From Zhihengliuella alba (GTDB lineage Bacteria > Actinomycetota > Actinomycetes > Actinomycetales > Micrococcaceae), in contig NZ_BAABCJ010000001.1 of the NCBI RefSeq assembly GCF_039538765.1, positions 620,001 to 684,000 of the forward strand: a stretch of DNA of 64,000 nucleotides, read 5' to 3'. Shown here in pieces: positions 17,212 to 26,915 of the stretch. The notes under the pieces were generated by a model. The model had not been told where the DNA came from and searched no databases. It saw nothing but the letters and a program-made list of their open reading frames with translations. Position 1 is the stretch's first letter. Every line of letters begins with the position of its first letter. The position numbers and the translations under genes are program-made.

Positions 17212-18744
17212 CTACTGCTTCTCGCCGCGCATGTAGGAGACCATGTCCTCGACGGCCTCCTCGCGGGTGCGCCACGGCCCGACCTTCTCGCGGGCCGGCG
17301 GTTCCTGGCCCTCGAGCAGCTCACCCGCGTCCGCCACGTCGCCGACGCGGTGGATGCGCAGCGAGTTGGTGGACCCGGCGGTCCCGGGAGGGGAACCCGC
17401 GGCGATGCAGACGAGGTCGCCGACCTGGGCGAGACCCTCGACCTGCAGGGCGTGATCCACCTGGGCGGTCATCTTGTCCGTGTGGTCCGCGTAGTCGACC
17501 AGGCGGGGCTGGATGCCCCAGTACAGGGTCATGATGCTCTGGGTGGCCTTCAGCGGGGTGAAGGCCAGGATCGGCTGCGACGGGCGCAGACGCGAGAGCC
17601 GGCGAGCGGAGTCGCCCGTCTGGGTGAACGCGACGATGAACTTCGCGTCGAGCTGCGAGGCCACCTCGACGGCCGCACGGGTGATCGCACCGCCGCGGGT
17701 GCGCGGCTTGGTGCCCAGCGGCGGGATGCGGCGCAGCCCGTGCTCCTCGGTATTGCGGATGATGCGCGCCATCGTCTCCACGGATTCGATGGCGTAGGCG
17801 CCCACACTGGTCTCGCCGGACAGCATGACCGCGTCGGCGCCGTCGAGCACGGCGTTGGCGCAGTCGGAGGCCTCGGCGCGGGTGGGCAGCGGGTTCTCGA
17901 TCATGGACTCGAGGACCTGGGTGGCGACGATGACCGGCTTGGCCCAGCGGCGCGCCAGCTCGATGGCACGCTTTTGGACCAGCGGCACCTCCTCGATCGG
18001 GAGCTCGACGCCGAGGTCGCCACGGGCGACCATGATCGCGTCGAACGCGTCGATGATCTCCTCGAGGTTGTCGACGGCCTGCGGCTTCTCGACCTTCGCG
18101 ATGACCGGGAGCCGGCGCCCCTCCTCGTCCATGATCTCGTGGACGCGGTCGATGTCGGCGGCCCGGCGGACGAAGGACAGGGCGATCATGTCGACGCCGG
18201 CCCGGATGGCCCAGCGCAAGTCCTCCTCGTCCTTGTCGCTCAGGGCGGGGACGTTGACGGCCACGCCCGGGAGGTTGATGCCCTTGTTGTTGGACACCTC
18301 GCCGCGGACGAGCACCTCGGTGACGACCTTCGTGTCGTCGACGGCGGTGGCGCGCAGCACCACGCGGCCGTCGTTGATCAGCAGCCGGTCGCCCACCGAG
18401 ACGTCGCCCGGCAGGCCCTTGAACGTCGTCGAGCAGATGTCCTTGGTGCCCTCGATGTCCTCGATGGTGATCGTGAACTCGTCGCCCACGTCCAGCATGT
18501 GGGGGCCGTCCGCGAACCGGCCGAGGCGGATCTTCGGCCCCTGCAGGTCGGCGAAGACGCCGACCTGCAGGCCGAGCTCCTCGGAGGCCTGCCGGACATT
18601 GGCCAGGTTGTTGGCGTGCGTGGAGTGGTCCCCGTGGCTCATGTTGAGCCGGGCCACGTCTACTCCGGCCTGGAGGATCTGGAGCACCTTGTCATAGGTG
18701 CCGATCGCAGGGCCGAATGTGGCCACAATTTTTGCGCGTCGCAT
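17212..18744 (-). CDS. pyk: pyruvate kinase
   Basis: Converts phosphoenolpyruvate and ADP to pyruvate and ATP, the last step of glycolysis. The 510-residue protein begins with MRRAKIVATFGPAIG and shows VARLNMSHGDHS near 31, the metal-binding MVARGDLGVELP near 244, and the active-site helix ATQVLESMIENPLPTRAE near 275, followed by the C-terminal allosteric domain. The ATG at 18744 is clear. It lies 61 bp downstream of gltD on the same strand and could share transcription with it or use its own promoter; no strong promoter was identified in the gap. Confidence 0.98.
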   Translation of the reverse strand: MRRAKIVATFGPAIGTYDKVLQILQAGVDVARLNMSHGDHSTHANNLANVRQASEELGLQVGVFADLQGPKIRLGRFADGPHMLDVGDEFTITIEDIEGTKDICSTTFKGLPGDVSVGDRLLINDGRVVLRATAVDDTKVVTEVLVRGEVSNNKGINLPGVAVNVPALSDKDEEDLRWAIRAGVDMIALSFVRRAADIDRVHEIMDEEGRRLPVIAKVEKPQAVDNLEEIIDAFDAIMVARGDLGVELPIEEVPLVQKRAIELARRWAKPVIVATQVLESMIENPLPTRAEASDCANAVLDGADAVMLSGETSVGAYAIESVETMARIIRNTEEHGLRRIPPLGTKPRTRGGAITRAAVEVASQLDAKFIVAFTQTGDSARRLSRLRPSQPILAFTPLKATQSIMTLYWGIQPRLVDYADHTDKMTAQVDHALQVEGLAQVGDLVCIAAGSPPGTAGSTNSLRIHRVGDVADAGELLEGQEPPAREKVGPWRTREEAVEDMVSYMRGEKQ

Positions 18745-18805
18745 ACGTCGACTAACCGCCTCTTCTCTCAGTCGTTCCCGATGGTCCGCCGCGGCGTCCC
18801 ACCGG

Positions 18806-20263
18806 TTAGAGCATTGAAATGGCGCGATCCGTCGGTGCCACTGGGGCAGGCAATCGGGTCTCGCCCATCAGGTACTTGTCCACCGCAGCGGCGCACGCGC
18901 GCCCCTCCGCGATGGCCCACACGATCAAGGACTGCCCGCGCCCGGCATCGCCGGCCGCGAACACCCCTGGTGTGTTGGTCATGTAGTAACCGTCTCGGGC
19001 GACATTGCCCCGGTCATCAAACTCGGTGCCGGCCTGCTGCTCCAAACCTGCGGGCTCCGGGCCGGTGAAGCCGAGAGCCAGGAGAACGAGATCTGCCTTG
19101 ATGGTCCGCTCGGTCCCTGCCTTCGGAACCCGGCGGCCCTCCACGAACTCGGTCTCGGCCACGGTGACACCTGTCACACGGCCGTTCTCCCCGACAAACT
19201 CTACCGTAGACGCGAGGTAGGTCCGCTCGCCACCCTCCTCGTGCGCCGACTGGACCTCGAAGAGGGTCGGGAACATCGGCCAGGGCTGATGACCGGGGCG
19301 CTCGTTCGGCGGCTGCTGGCCGATGGCCAGCGTCGTGACCGAGGCCGCCTGGTGCCGGTGGGCGGTCCCGATGCAGTCCGCTCCGGTGTCGCCGCCGCCG
19401 AGGATGACGACGTGCTTGCCCTCGGCGGAGATCTGCTCGGGGACGTCCTGGCCGGCGACGGCCCGGTTCGACTGGACCAGGTACTCCATGGCGAAGTGCA
19501 CGCCGTCCAGCTCGCGCCCCGGGATGCCCAGGTCGCGCGGGACGGTCGAACCGGTGGTGACGACCACGGCGTCGTACCGGCGGCGCAGCTGCGCCCACGA
19601 GATGTCCTTGCCGACCTCCACATTGGTCCGGAACCGGGTGCCCTCGGCCTTCATCTGGTCGAGGCGCCGGTCCAGGACGGACTTCTCCATCTTGAAGTCC
19701 GGGATGCCGTACCGCAGCAGCCCGCCGACGGCGTCGTCCCGTTCGAAGACTGCGACCGTGTGCCCGGCGCGCGTAAGCTGCTGGGCGGCGGCGAGACCGG
19801 CCGGGCCGGAGCCGACGACGGCGATCGTCCGGTCCGTGTGGCGCTGCGGCAGGACCGGCTCGACGTTGCCGTCGTCGAACGCCTGGTCGGCGATCTCGAC
19901 CTCGACCTGCTTGATGGTCACGGCCGGCTGGTTGATGCCGAGCACGCAGGACGCCTCGCACGGGGCCGGGCACAGGCGCCCGGTGAACTCGGGGAAGTTG
20001 TTCGTCGCGTGCAGCCGGTCGGCGGCCTCCCCCATCCGGTCCTTGTAGACCAGGTCGTTCCACTCCGGGATCAGGTTGCCCAGCGGGCAGCCCTGGTGGC
20101 AGAACGGGATGCCGCAGTCCATGCAGCGGGAGGCCTGCTCGTGGAGCGTGCCCTTCTGCTGGCGCTCGTAGACCTCCTTGTAGTCCATGATGCGCACGGG
20201 GACGGGGCGGCGCGGCTGGGTCTGGCGCTCGCGTACCTTCAGGAATCCACGGGGATCAGCCAC
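18806..20263 (-). CDS. gltD: glutamate synthase (NADPH) small subunit
   Basis: FAD/iron-sulfur subunit that passes electrons from NADPH to the large subunit. The 485-residue chain has a cysteine-rich N-terminal domain with C47, C50, C55 and C59 (CMDCGIPFCHQGCP) plus CPAPCEASC near 97, which bind iron-sulfur clusters. An FAD-binding motif AVVGSGPAGLAAAQ lies near 148, an NADP-binding GGGDTGADCIG near 291, and a closing GVFAAGDAGRG near 444. The GTG start at 20263 lies within the end of gltB, an 8-bp overlap indicating translational coupling. Confidence 0.97.
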   Translation of the reverse strand: MADPRGFLKVRERQTQPRRPVPVRIMDYKEVYERQQKGTLHEQASRCMDCGIPFCHQGCPLGNLIPEWNDLVYKDRMGEAADRLHATNNFPEFTGRLCPAPCEASCVLGINQPAVTIKQVEVEIADQAFDDGNVEPVLPQRHTDRTIAVVGSGPAGLAAAQQLTRAGHTVAVFERDDAVGGLLRYGIPDFKMEKSVLDRRLDQMKAEGTRFRTNVEVGKDISWAQLRRRYDAVVVTTGSTVPRDLGIPGRELDGVHFAMEYLVQSNRAVAGQDVPEQISAEGKHVVILGGGDTGADCIGTAHRHQAASVTTLAIGQQPPNERPGHQPWPMFPTLFEVQSAHEEGGERTYLASTVEFVGENGRVTGVTVAETEFVEGRRVPKAGTERTIKADLVLLALGFTGPEPAGLEQQAGTEFDDRGNVARDGYYMTNTPGVFAAGDAGRGQSLIVWAIAEGRACAAAVDKYLMGETRLPAPVAPTDRAISML

Positions 20264-23200
20264 GGGTTGCCTCCAAAATCCGGTTCCAGACGACGTCGCC
20301 GTCGGGGTCTAGTCCTTCTGCCTCGGCCTTCGCTCGCGTCTCGAGCACGGCGGCGTAGTTGCGCGGCACCACCTGGGTGATCCGCGCCAGGGTGTCGGGG
20401 AAGTCGACGAGCAGCTTCGCGGCGAGCGTCGACCCGGTCTCCTCGGCGTGGCGGGAGAGCAGCGTCTTGACGGTCTCCGCGTCCTCCGTCGGGACCGGCC
20501 GCAGGATCAGGTCGCCCGCACCGAGCGCATCCTTGTTGAGCTTGCGCCGGTCCAGGTCGAGCACATAGGCGACGCCGCCGGACATGCCGGCGCCGAAGTT
20601 CCGCCCGGTTCGGCCCAGGATCAGCGCCAGGCCGCCGGTCATGTACTCGAGACCGTGGTCGCCGATGCCCTCCACGACGGCCCGGGCGCCCGAGTTGCGC
20701 ACCAGGAACCGCTCGCCCACGATGCCCCGGAGGAACATCTCGCCGCTCGTGGCACCGTAGCCGATGACGTTGCCGGCGATCACGTTGTTCTCCGCGATGA
20801 ACTGGCTGTCCCGACCGGGCCGGACGATGATGCGGCCCCCGGAGAGGCCCTTCCCGACGTAGTCGTTCGAGTCGCCGTAGAGCCGCAGCGTGATGCCGGC
20901 GGGCAGGAACGCGCCGAGCGACTGGCCGGCCTGGCCCTCGAGGGTCACGTCGATCGTGTCGGTGGCGAGCTCCTCGGCGCCGAACGTCTTGGTGACCGTA
21001 TGGCCGAGCATCGTGCCCACCGAGCGGTCCGTGTTGATGACGTCCAGGCTGATCCGCACCGGCTGGCGGTCGCGCAGCGCGTCGGCGCTGAGCTCGATCA
21101 GCTTGTTGTCGAAGTGCTGGTCCAGCTCGTGGTTCTGCGGCTGCAGGTTGCGCACCGGCGAGCGGTCGTCCTCGAGACCTTCGAGAATGGGCTCGAGATC
21201 CAAGCCCGCGGTCTTCCAGTGGTCGATCGCCGCGTCCTTGTAGAGCAGCTCCGAGTGGCCGATGGCCTCCTCGATGCTGCGGAACCCGAGCTCGGCGAGC
21301 ACCTCGCGGACCTCCTCCGCGAGGAACTCGAAGAAGTTGACCACGAACTCCGGCTTGCCATTGAACCGCGAGCGCAGCTCGGGGTTCTGGGTGGCGACGC
21401 CGACCGGGCACGTGTCCAGGTGGCACACCCGCATCATGATGCAGCCGGAGACCACCAGCGGCGCGGTGGCGAAGCCGTACTCCTCGGCCCCCAGCAGCGC
21501 GGCGATGACGACGTCCCGTCCGGTCTTGAGCTGGCCGTCGACCTGGACGACCACCCGGTCCCGGAGCCCGTTCAGGCGCAGCGTCTGCTGCGTCTCGGCG
21601 AGCCCCAGCTCCCAGGGCGCGCCGGCGTGCTTGAGCGAGTTCAGCGGCGAGGCGCCGGTGCCGCCGTCGTGCCCGGACACGAGCACGACGTCGGCCTTCG
21701 CCTTCGTGACGCCGGCCGCGACCGTGCCGATGCCGACCTCCGAGACGAGCTTGACGTGGACGCGGGCACCGGGGTTGGAGCGCTTCGCGTCGTAGATCAG
21801 CTGGGCGAGGTCCTCGATCGAGTAGATGTCGTGGTGCGGGGGCGGGGAGATCAGGCCGACGCCGGGCGTGGAGTGCCGCGTGCGGGCGACCCACGGGTAC
21901 ACCTTCTGGGCCATGAGCTGGCCGCCCTCGCCCGGCTTCGCGCCCTGGGCCATCTTGATCTGGATGTCGTCGGCGTTGGTCAGGTACATGCTCGTGACGC
22001 CGAAGCGGCCGGACGCGATCTGCTTGACCGCGCTGCGGCGCTCGGGGTCGAGCAGACGGTCGATGTCCTCGCCGCCCTCGCCGGTGTTGGACTTCCCGCC
22101 CAGCCGGTTCATCGCGATCGCGAGCGTCTCGTGCGCCTCCTTGGAGATGGAGCCGTAGCTCATCGCCCCGGTGGAGAAGCGCTTGACGATCTCGGAGACG
22201 GGCTCGACCTCGTCGAGCGGGACCGGGGTGCGGTCGCCCGTCTTGAAGTCGAGCAGGCCGCGCAGGGTCATGAGGTCGCGGGCCTGCTCGTCGACGCCGC
22301 GGGTATAGGCCTTGAAGATGTCGTAGCGGCGCTCGCGCGTGGCGTGCTGGAGCCGGAAGACGGTCTCGGGGTTGAACAGGTGCGGCGGGCCCTCGCGGCG
22401 CCACTGGTACTCGCCGCCGATCTCGAGCGGCCGGTGGGGATCGCTGTTGCCGTCGGCCGGGTAGGCGCCCGCGTGACGCTGCTCCGTCTCCTGCGCGACG
22501 ACGTCGAGTCCGACGCCGCCCATCTGGGAGTGGGTGCCGGTGAAGTAGGCGTCCACGAACTGCTGGGACAGTCCGAGCGCCTCGAACGTCTGCGCACCGC
22601 AGTAGGAGGAGACCGTGGAGATGCCCATCTTGGACATGATCTTCAGGACGCCCTTGCCGAGCGCCTTGATGAGGTTGGCGTGCGCCTTCTCCGGTGCGAC
22701 GTCCCCGAGCTCCCCGCGGCGGGCCATCTCCTCGACCGACTCGAGGGCCAGGTACGGGTTGATGGCGGAGGCGCCGTAGCCGATGAGCACGGCCACGTGG
22801 TGGACCTCGCGGACGTCGCCCGCCTCGACCACGAGCGAGGCCTTGGTCCGGTTCGCGCTCTTGAGCAGGTGGTGGTGGACGGCGCTCGTCAGCAGCAGCG
22901 ACGGGATGGGAGCCCACTGCGCGTTCGAGTCGCGGTCGGAGAGGACGATGTACTGGATGCCCCGGTTGATGGCCGCCGAGACCGTCTCGCAGATCTCCTG
23001 GAGCCGGTGCTTGAGCTCGGCGGCTCCCCCGCCGGCCCGGTAGAGGCCGCGGACCTTCAGCGAGACCTTGGCGCCGTCCTCGTCGGTGATGTTCGCGACC
23101 TTGGCCAGCTCGTCGTTGGTGATGACGGGGAAGCCCAGGCCGATCTGCGGCTGGCGGACCTGCTGGAGCGAGAGCAGATTCCCGTCCGGTCCGATCGACG

Positions 23201-24857
23201 TCCGCATGCTGGTGACCAGCTCCTCGCGGATGGCGTCCAGCGGTGGGTTGGTCACCTGCGCGAAGGACTGCGCGAAGTAGTCGAACAGCAGGCGCGGCCG
23301 CTGCGAGAGCACCGCGATCGGGGTGTCGGATCCCATCGCGCCGAGCGGCTCGGCGCCCGTGCGCGCCATCGGGTTCAGGAGGATGCGCAGCTCCTCCTCG
23401 GTGTACCCGAACGTGCGCTGGCGCAGCTGGATCGAGGCGGTGTTGTGCACCACGTGCTCGCGCTCGGGCAGGTCGGCGAGGTCGATGAGGTTCTGCTCGG
23501 CCCATTCCTGCCACGGGTTGGTCGCCGCGACCTCGGCCTTGATCTCCGAGTCGTCGATGATCCGGCCGGCCTCGGTGTCCACCAGGAACATCTTGCCCGG
23601 GGACACGCGTCCCTTGGCGGTGATCCGCTTCTCGTCGATCTCGACCACGCCGACCTCCGAGGCGAGGACCACGAGCCCGTCGTCGGTCGCCCAGTAGCGC
23701 GCCGGGCGCAGGCCGTTGCGGTCCAGGACGGCGCCGACGAGCGTGCCGTCGGTGAAGGAGACGGCCGCGGGCCCGTCCCAGGGCTCCATGAGCATGGAGT
23801 GGTACTGGTAGAACGCCCGGCGCGCCGGGTCCATCGTCTCGTGGTTCTCCCAGGCCTCCGGCACCATCATCATGATCGCGTGCGTGATGGGGCGCCCGGA
23901 GAGCATCAGCAGCTCGGCCACCTCGTCGAAGGACGCCGAGTCCGAGGCGCCCGGGGTGCAGATCGGGAACAGCTCCTCCGGGACGTCGCCGAGGAGGGGG
24001 CTGGACAGCTGGGACTGGCGGGCCCGCATCCAGTTGCGATTGCCCTTGACCGTGTTGATCTCGCCGTTGTGGGCGATGGTGCGGAAGGGCTGCGCGAGGG
24101 GCCAGGACGGGAAGGTGTTGGTGGAGAAGCGCGAGTGGACGATGCCGAGCTTGGTCTTGAACCGCTCGTCGGAGAGGTCCGGGTAGAACGGCTCCAGCTG
24201 CGCGGTCGTGAGCATGCCCTTGTAGACGATCGTCTTCGAGGAGAACGACGGGAAGTACACGCCGTGCTTGTTCTGGGCGCGCTTGCGGACACGGAAGGCA
24301 CGGGCGTCGAGGTCCTCGGTCCCGGGCTCGAGCGGGGCGAGGAAGAGCTGGACGAAGTGCGGCATGCAGGCACGGGCCGCTTCGCCGATGATCGACGCCT
24401 CGACGGGGACCTCGCGCCAGCCGAGGACGGTCAGCCCCTCCTGGGCGGCGAGCTCCTCGAGACCCTCGCGGGCTGCTCTCTCCTCCGCGGGGACATCGGG
24501 CAGGTAGGCGGTACCGACCGCGTAGTGGCCGGCAGCGGGGAGCTCGAAGTCGACGACGGCGCGGAAGAACTCGTCCGGGACCTGCGTCAGCAGACCGGCG
24601 CCGTCCCCGGTGCCCTCGTCGGCGCCGACCGCGCCGCGGTGCTCGAGATTGCGCAGGGCGGTCAGGGCGTGATCGACGATGTCGTGGCCGGGCTCGCCGC
24701 GCATGCTGGCGATGACCGCCAGCCCGCAGGCGTCCTTCTCGAGGCCCGGGTCGTAGGCGCCCTGCGCCTCGGGGATCTGCGCAAACCGCACGAAAGGCGA
24801 GACGGCGACCTCTGCCTGGGAGTCCAGGCCGGTGTTCGGGGTACCTGTCTGATTCAT
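20256..24857 (-). CDS. gltB: glutamate synthase large subunit
   Basis: Makes two glutamates from glutamine and 2-oxoglutarate together with GltD. The 1533-residue chain has the standard layout: an N-terminal class II glutaminase domain whose nucleophile Cys44 (EKDACGLAVI) would be exposed by propeptide removal, a central domain, the FMN-binding synthase domain (GGEDIDR region near 945 and LVSGHDGGTGASPL near 1085), a 3Fe-4S cysteine cluster (CIMMRVCHLDTCPVG, about 1165-1180), and a C-terminal beta-helix domain. GAAAGGA lies 5 nt before the ATG at 24857. The 227-bp gap to lgt holds an extended -10-like TGTAGTGT but no firm promoter or nitrogen-control site that I can name. Confidence 0.98.
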   Translation of the reverse strand: MNQTGTPNTGLDSQAEVAVSPFVRFAQIPEAQGAYDPGLEKDACGLAVIASMRGEPGHDIVDHALTALRNLEHRGAVGADEGTGDGAGLLTQVPDEFFRAVVDFELPAAGHYAVGTAYLPDVPAEERAAREGLEELAAQEGLTVLGWREVPVEASIIGEAARACMPHFVQLFLAPLEPGTEDLDARAFRVRKRAQNKHGVYFPSFSSKTIVYKGMLTTAQLEPFYPDLSDERFKTKLGIVHSRFSTNTFPSWPLAQPFRTIAHNGEINTVKGNRNWMRARQSQLSSPLLGDVPEELFPICTPGASDSASFDEVAELLMLSGRPITHAIMMMVPEAWENHETMDPARRAFYQYHSMLMEPWDGPAAVSFTDGTLVGAVLDRNGLRPARYWATDDGLVVLASEVGVVEIDEKRITAKGRVSPGKMFLVDTEAGRIIDDSEIKAEVAATNPWQEWAEQNLIDLADLPEREHVVHNTASIQLRQRTFGYTEEELRILLNPMARTGAEPLGAMGSDTPIAVLSQRPRLLFDYFAQSFAQVTNPPLDAIREELVTSMRTSIGPDGNLLSLQQVRQPQIGLGFPVITNDELAKVANITDEDGAKVSLKVRGLYRAGGGAAELKHRLQEICETVSAAINRGIQYIVLSDRDSNAQWAPIPSLLLTSAVHHHLLKSANRTKASLVVEAGDVREVHHVAVLIGYGASAINPYLALESVEEMARRGELGDVAPEKAHANLIKALGKGVLKIMSKMGISTVSSYCGAQTFEALGLSQQFVDAYFTGTHSQMGGVGLDVVAQETEQRHAGAYPADGNSDPHRPLEIGGEYQWRREGPPHLFNPETVFRLQHATRERRYDIFKAYTRGVDEQARDLMTLRGLLDFKTGDRTPVPLDEVEPVSEIVKRFSTGAMSYGSISKEAHETLAIAMNRLGGKSNTGEGGEDIDRLLDPERRSAVKQIASGRFGVTSMYLTNADDIQIKMAQGAKPGEGGQLMAQKVYPWVARTRHSTPGVGLISPPPHHDIYSIEDLAQLIYDAKRSNPGARVHVKLVSEVGIGTVAAGVTKAKADVVLVSGHDGGTGASPLNSLKHAGAPWELGLAETQQTLRLNGLRDRVVVQVDGQLKTGRDVVIAALLGAEEYGFATAPLVVSGCIMMRVCHLDTCPVGVATQNPELRSRFNGKPEFVVNFFEFLAEEVREVLAELGFRSIEEAIGHSELLYKDAAIDHWKTAGLDLEPILEGLEDDRSPVRNLQPQNHELDQHFDNKLIELSADALRDRQPVRISLDVINTDRSVGTMLGHTVTKTFGAEELATDTIDVTLEGQAGQSLGAFLPAGITLRLYGDSNDYVGKGLSGGRIIVRPGRDSQFIAENNVIAGNVIGYGATSGEMFLRGIVGERFLVRNSGARAVVEGIGDHGLEYMTGGLALILGRTGRNFGAGMSGGVAYVLDLDRRKLNKDALGAGDLILRPVPTEDAETVKTLLSRHAEETGSTLAAKLLVDFPDTLARITQVVPRNYAAVLETRAKAEAEGLDPDGDVVWNRILEATRG

Positions 24858-25084
24858 GGTGTCCTTTCTCCGGGGGCCGGCGCACGGCCCACCCCTGGCG
24901 CATTAAGCGGCGGGGAGGGTGGCGGCGGCGTCGGCCGGCATCGCCGGCCGGATAGGAGATCACGGTCCGTGCGTGCCGGTTTTCAACGGCACGGGACACT
25001 GCGTCGTGGTCCCGTCAGCGCATCACTTGGGTGACGCGACACTACACCGGGACCAGCGGCGGGACCGCAGAGCGCGATGTTTTT

Positions 25085-26101
25085 TTACGCGCCGGTGCTG
25101 GAACGGGGGCCCGGCGCCGATCCGGCGTCGGGACCGCCGTCGTCCGTCCCCGGGGAGGCGGCGGGATCGCCGGAATTCTGGCCTCCGGCGGACGGAGCGG
25201 CGACCGCCGGGACGGAGTCCTCCGGCGCCGGTCGGCGGCCCGGGAGGTAGACGCCGGGGTCCTGCTTGTTACGGGAGCGGGCGAACGTGACGACGAATGC
25301 CACGACGGCGACGACGAGCAGGAGGATGCTGGTCCAGACGTTCAGCCGCTGGGTGGTTCCGAAGAGGCTGATCATCTCCGCGTCGTCGATCCGGAGCATC
25401 TCGATCCAGACGCGGCCGAGCGTGTAGACGGCGACGTAGAGCCACATCATGGCGCCGCGGCGGAACTTGAACCTCCGGTCCAGGGCCAGGAGGAGGGCCA
25501 CTCCGGCGAGGTTCCAGAGCATCTCGTAGAGGAACGTCGGGTGGAACAGCGTGCCGGCGACGGCGTCCGGCGGGAAGTTCGGATGGTCGGCGTCGATCTG
25601 CAGGCCCCAGGGAAGAGTGGTGGGGGCGCCGAAGAGCTCCTGGTTGAACCAGTTGCCGAGGCGGCCGATGGCCTGCGCCAGCAGGACGGCCGGGGCTGCG
25701 GCGTCGGCGAAGGCGGCGAGCCGGACGCCGTAGCGCCGGCAGGCGATCCACGCGCCGACGAGGCCGAGCGCCACGGCGCCCCAGATGCCCAGGCCGCCGC
25801 GCCAGATCTGCCAGATCAGGCTGAGATCCCCGGTGCCGTCGAAGTTCGGCCCGAAGTAGGCGTCCGGCGAGGACAGGACGTGGTAGAGCCGTCCGCCGAT
25901 GATGCCGAACGGGATGGCCCAAATGCAGATGTCCCAGACGACCCCCTCCGGCCCGCCCTTGGCGAGCCAGCGCCGGTTGGTGAGCCACATGGCCGCCAGG
26001 ATGCCGGCGAGGATGCAGAGCGCATAGGTGTGGATGGTCAGCGGTCCGAGGCTGAAGCTGGCCCACTCGGCGGGCGGACTGGGGATCGACGCTGGCAGCA
26101 T
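25085..26101 (-). CDS. lgt: prolipoprotein diacylglyceryl transferase
   Basis: Membrane enzyme that transfers diacylglycerol to the lipobox cysteine of prolipoproteins. The 338-residue product has about seven membrane helices, the N-terminal IHTYALCILAGI segment, FGIIGGRLYHVL near 66, and the Lgt signature GRLGNWFNQELFG near 146. A hydrophilic Pro/Gly/Ser-rich tail of about 55 residues extends beyond the catalytic domain, as is common in actinobacteria. The ATG at 26101 is 4 bp beyond the trpA stop, making it the last gene of the trp operon. A lipoprotein substrate, the Rieske protein, is encoded elsewhere in the window. Confidence 0.97.
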   Translation of the reverse strand: MLPASIPSPPAEWASFSLGPLTIHTYALCILAGILAAMWLTNRRWLAKGGPEGVVWDICIWAIPFGIIGGRLYHVLSSPDAYFGPNFDGTGDLSLIWQIWRGGLGIWGAVALGLVGAWIACRRYGVRLAAFADAAAPAVLLAQAIGRLGNWFNQELFGAPTTLPWGLQIDADHPNFPPDAVAGTLFHPTFLYEMLWNLAGVALLLALDRRFKFRRGAMMWLYVAVYTLGRVWIEMLRIDDAEMISLFGTTQRLNVWTSILLLVVAVVAFVVTFARSRNKQDPGVYLPGRRPAPEDSVPAVAAPSAGGQNSGDPAASPGTDDGGPDAGSAPGPRSSTGA

Positions 26102-26105
26102 GGGC

Positions 26106-26915
26106 TCAGCCCTTCCGGCCGCTGAGCTCGGCGGTGAGGTCCGCGACGGCGCCGACGCCGCCGTCGCGCAGTGCGGCGACGAGGGCGGTGCCGACGATCA
26201 CGCCGTCCGCGTAGGAGCCGATCTCGTCGACGTGCTGGCGGGTGGAGACGCCGAGGCCCACGCAGGCGCGGGGGGCGCCGGCGGCGTGGGCTGCGGCCAC
26301 GACGCCCTGCGCGGTGTTGGCGACCGAGTCGCGGGCGCCGGTGACGCCCATGATGGACACGCAGTAGACGAATCCGCGGCTCGCCGCGACGGCCTCACGC
26401 ATGCGCTGCTCGGTGGAGCTCGGCGCCACGAGGAAGACCCGGTCGAGCCCGTGAGCGTCGGACGCAGCGAACCAGTCCGCGGCCTCGTCGGGGACCAGGT
26501 CGGGCGTGATGAGCCCGGCTCCGCCGGCGTCGGACAGCCTGCGGGCGAACTCGTCGACCCCGAGCCGCAGCACGGGGTTCCAGTAGGTCATGACCATGAC
26601 GGCGGCGTCGCAGCGGCTGGTGATGGCGGCGACGATGTCGAAGATCTGGGAGACGCGGAAGCCGTTGGCGAGCGCCTCGACCGTGGCCGCCTGGATGACG
26701 TGGCCGTCCATCACGGGATCCGAGTACGGGATGCCGAGCTCGATCACATCGGCGCCGTTCTCGGCCATCGCGACGGCGGCGTCGACGGTGGTCTGGGCGT
26801 CGGGGTACCCGGCGGGCAGATAGCAGATCAGGGCCGGGCGGCCCTCGGCGCGGGCCTTCTCGATCGCCTCGGCGGACTTGGACGTCCGCCCGGTGGCTGC
26901 GGGTGCGGTGGTCAT
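26106..26915 (-). CDS. trpA: tryptophan synthase alpha chain
   Basis: Cleaves indole-3-glycerol phosphate to indole, which is channelled to TrpB. The 269-residue TIM barrel shows the signature VIELGIPYSDPVMDGHVIQ near 54-72, with the catalytic Glu and Asp, MTYWNPVLRLG near 107, and the phosphate-binding GLGVST near 219. The ATG at 26915 overlaps the trpB stop as ATGA. Sits between trpB and lgt. Confidence 0.98.
   Translation of the reverse strand: MTTAPAATGRTSKSAEAIEKARAEGRPALICYLPAGYPDAQTTVDAAVAMAENGADVIELGIPYSDPVMDGHVIQAATVEALANGFRVSQIFDIVAAITSRCDAAVMVMTYWNPVLRLGVDEFARRLSDAGGAGLITPDLVPDEAADWFAASDAHGLDRVFLVAPSSTEQRMREAVAASRGFVYCVSIMGVTGARDSVANTAQGVVAAAHAAGAPRACVGLGVSTRQHVDEIGSYADGVIVGTALVAALRDGGVGAVADLTAELSGRKG

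Noticed and set aside
20448..25034. Long open frame on the plus strand antisense to gltB
   Set aside because: A shadow of gltB caused by high GC at third codon positions; no recognisable motif and no binding site or promoter.
24858..25084. Nitrogen-control operator or riboswitch upstream of gltB
   Set aside because: A small GGCCGGC/GCCGGCC hairpin and -10-like elements are present, but nothing matches a named operator or aptamer well enough to report.
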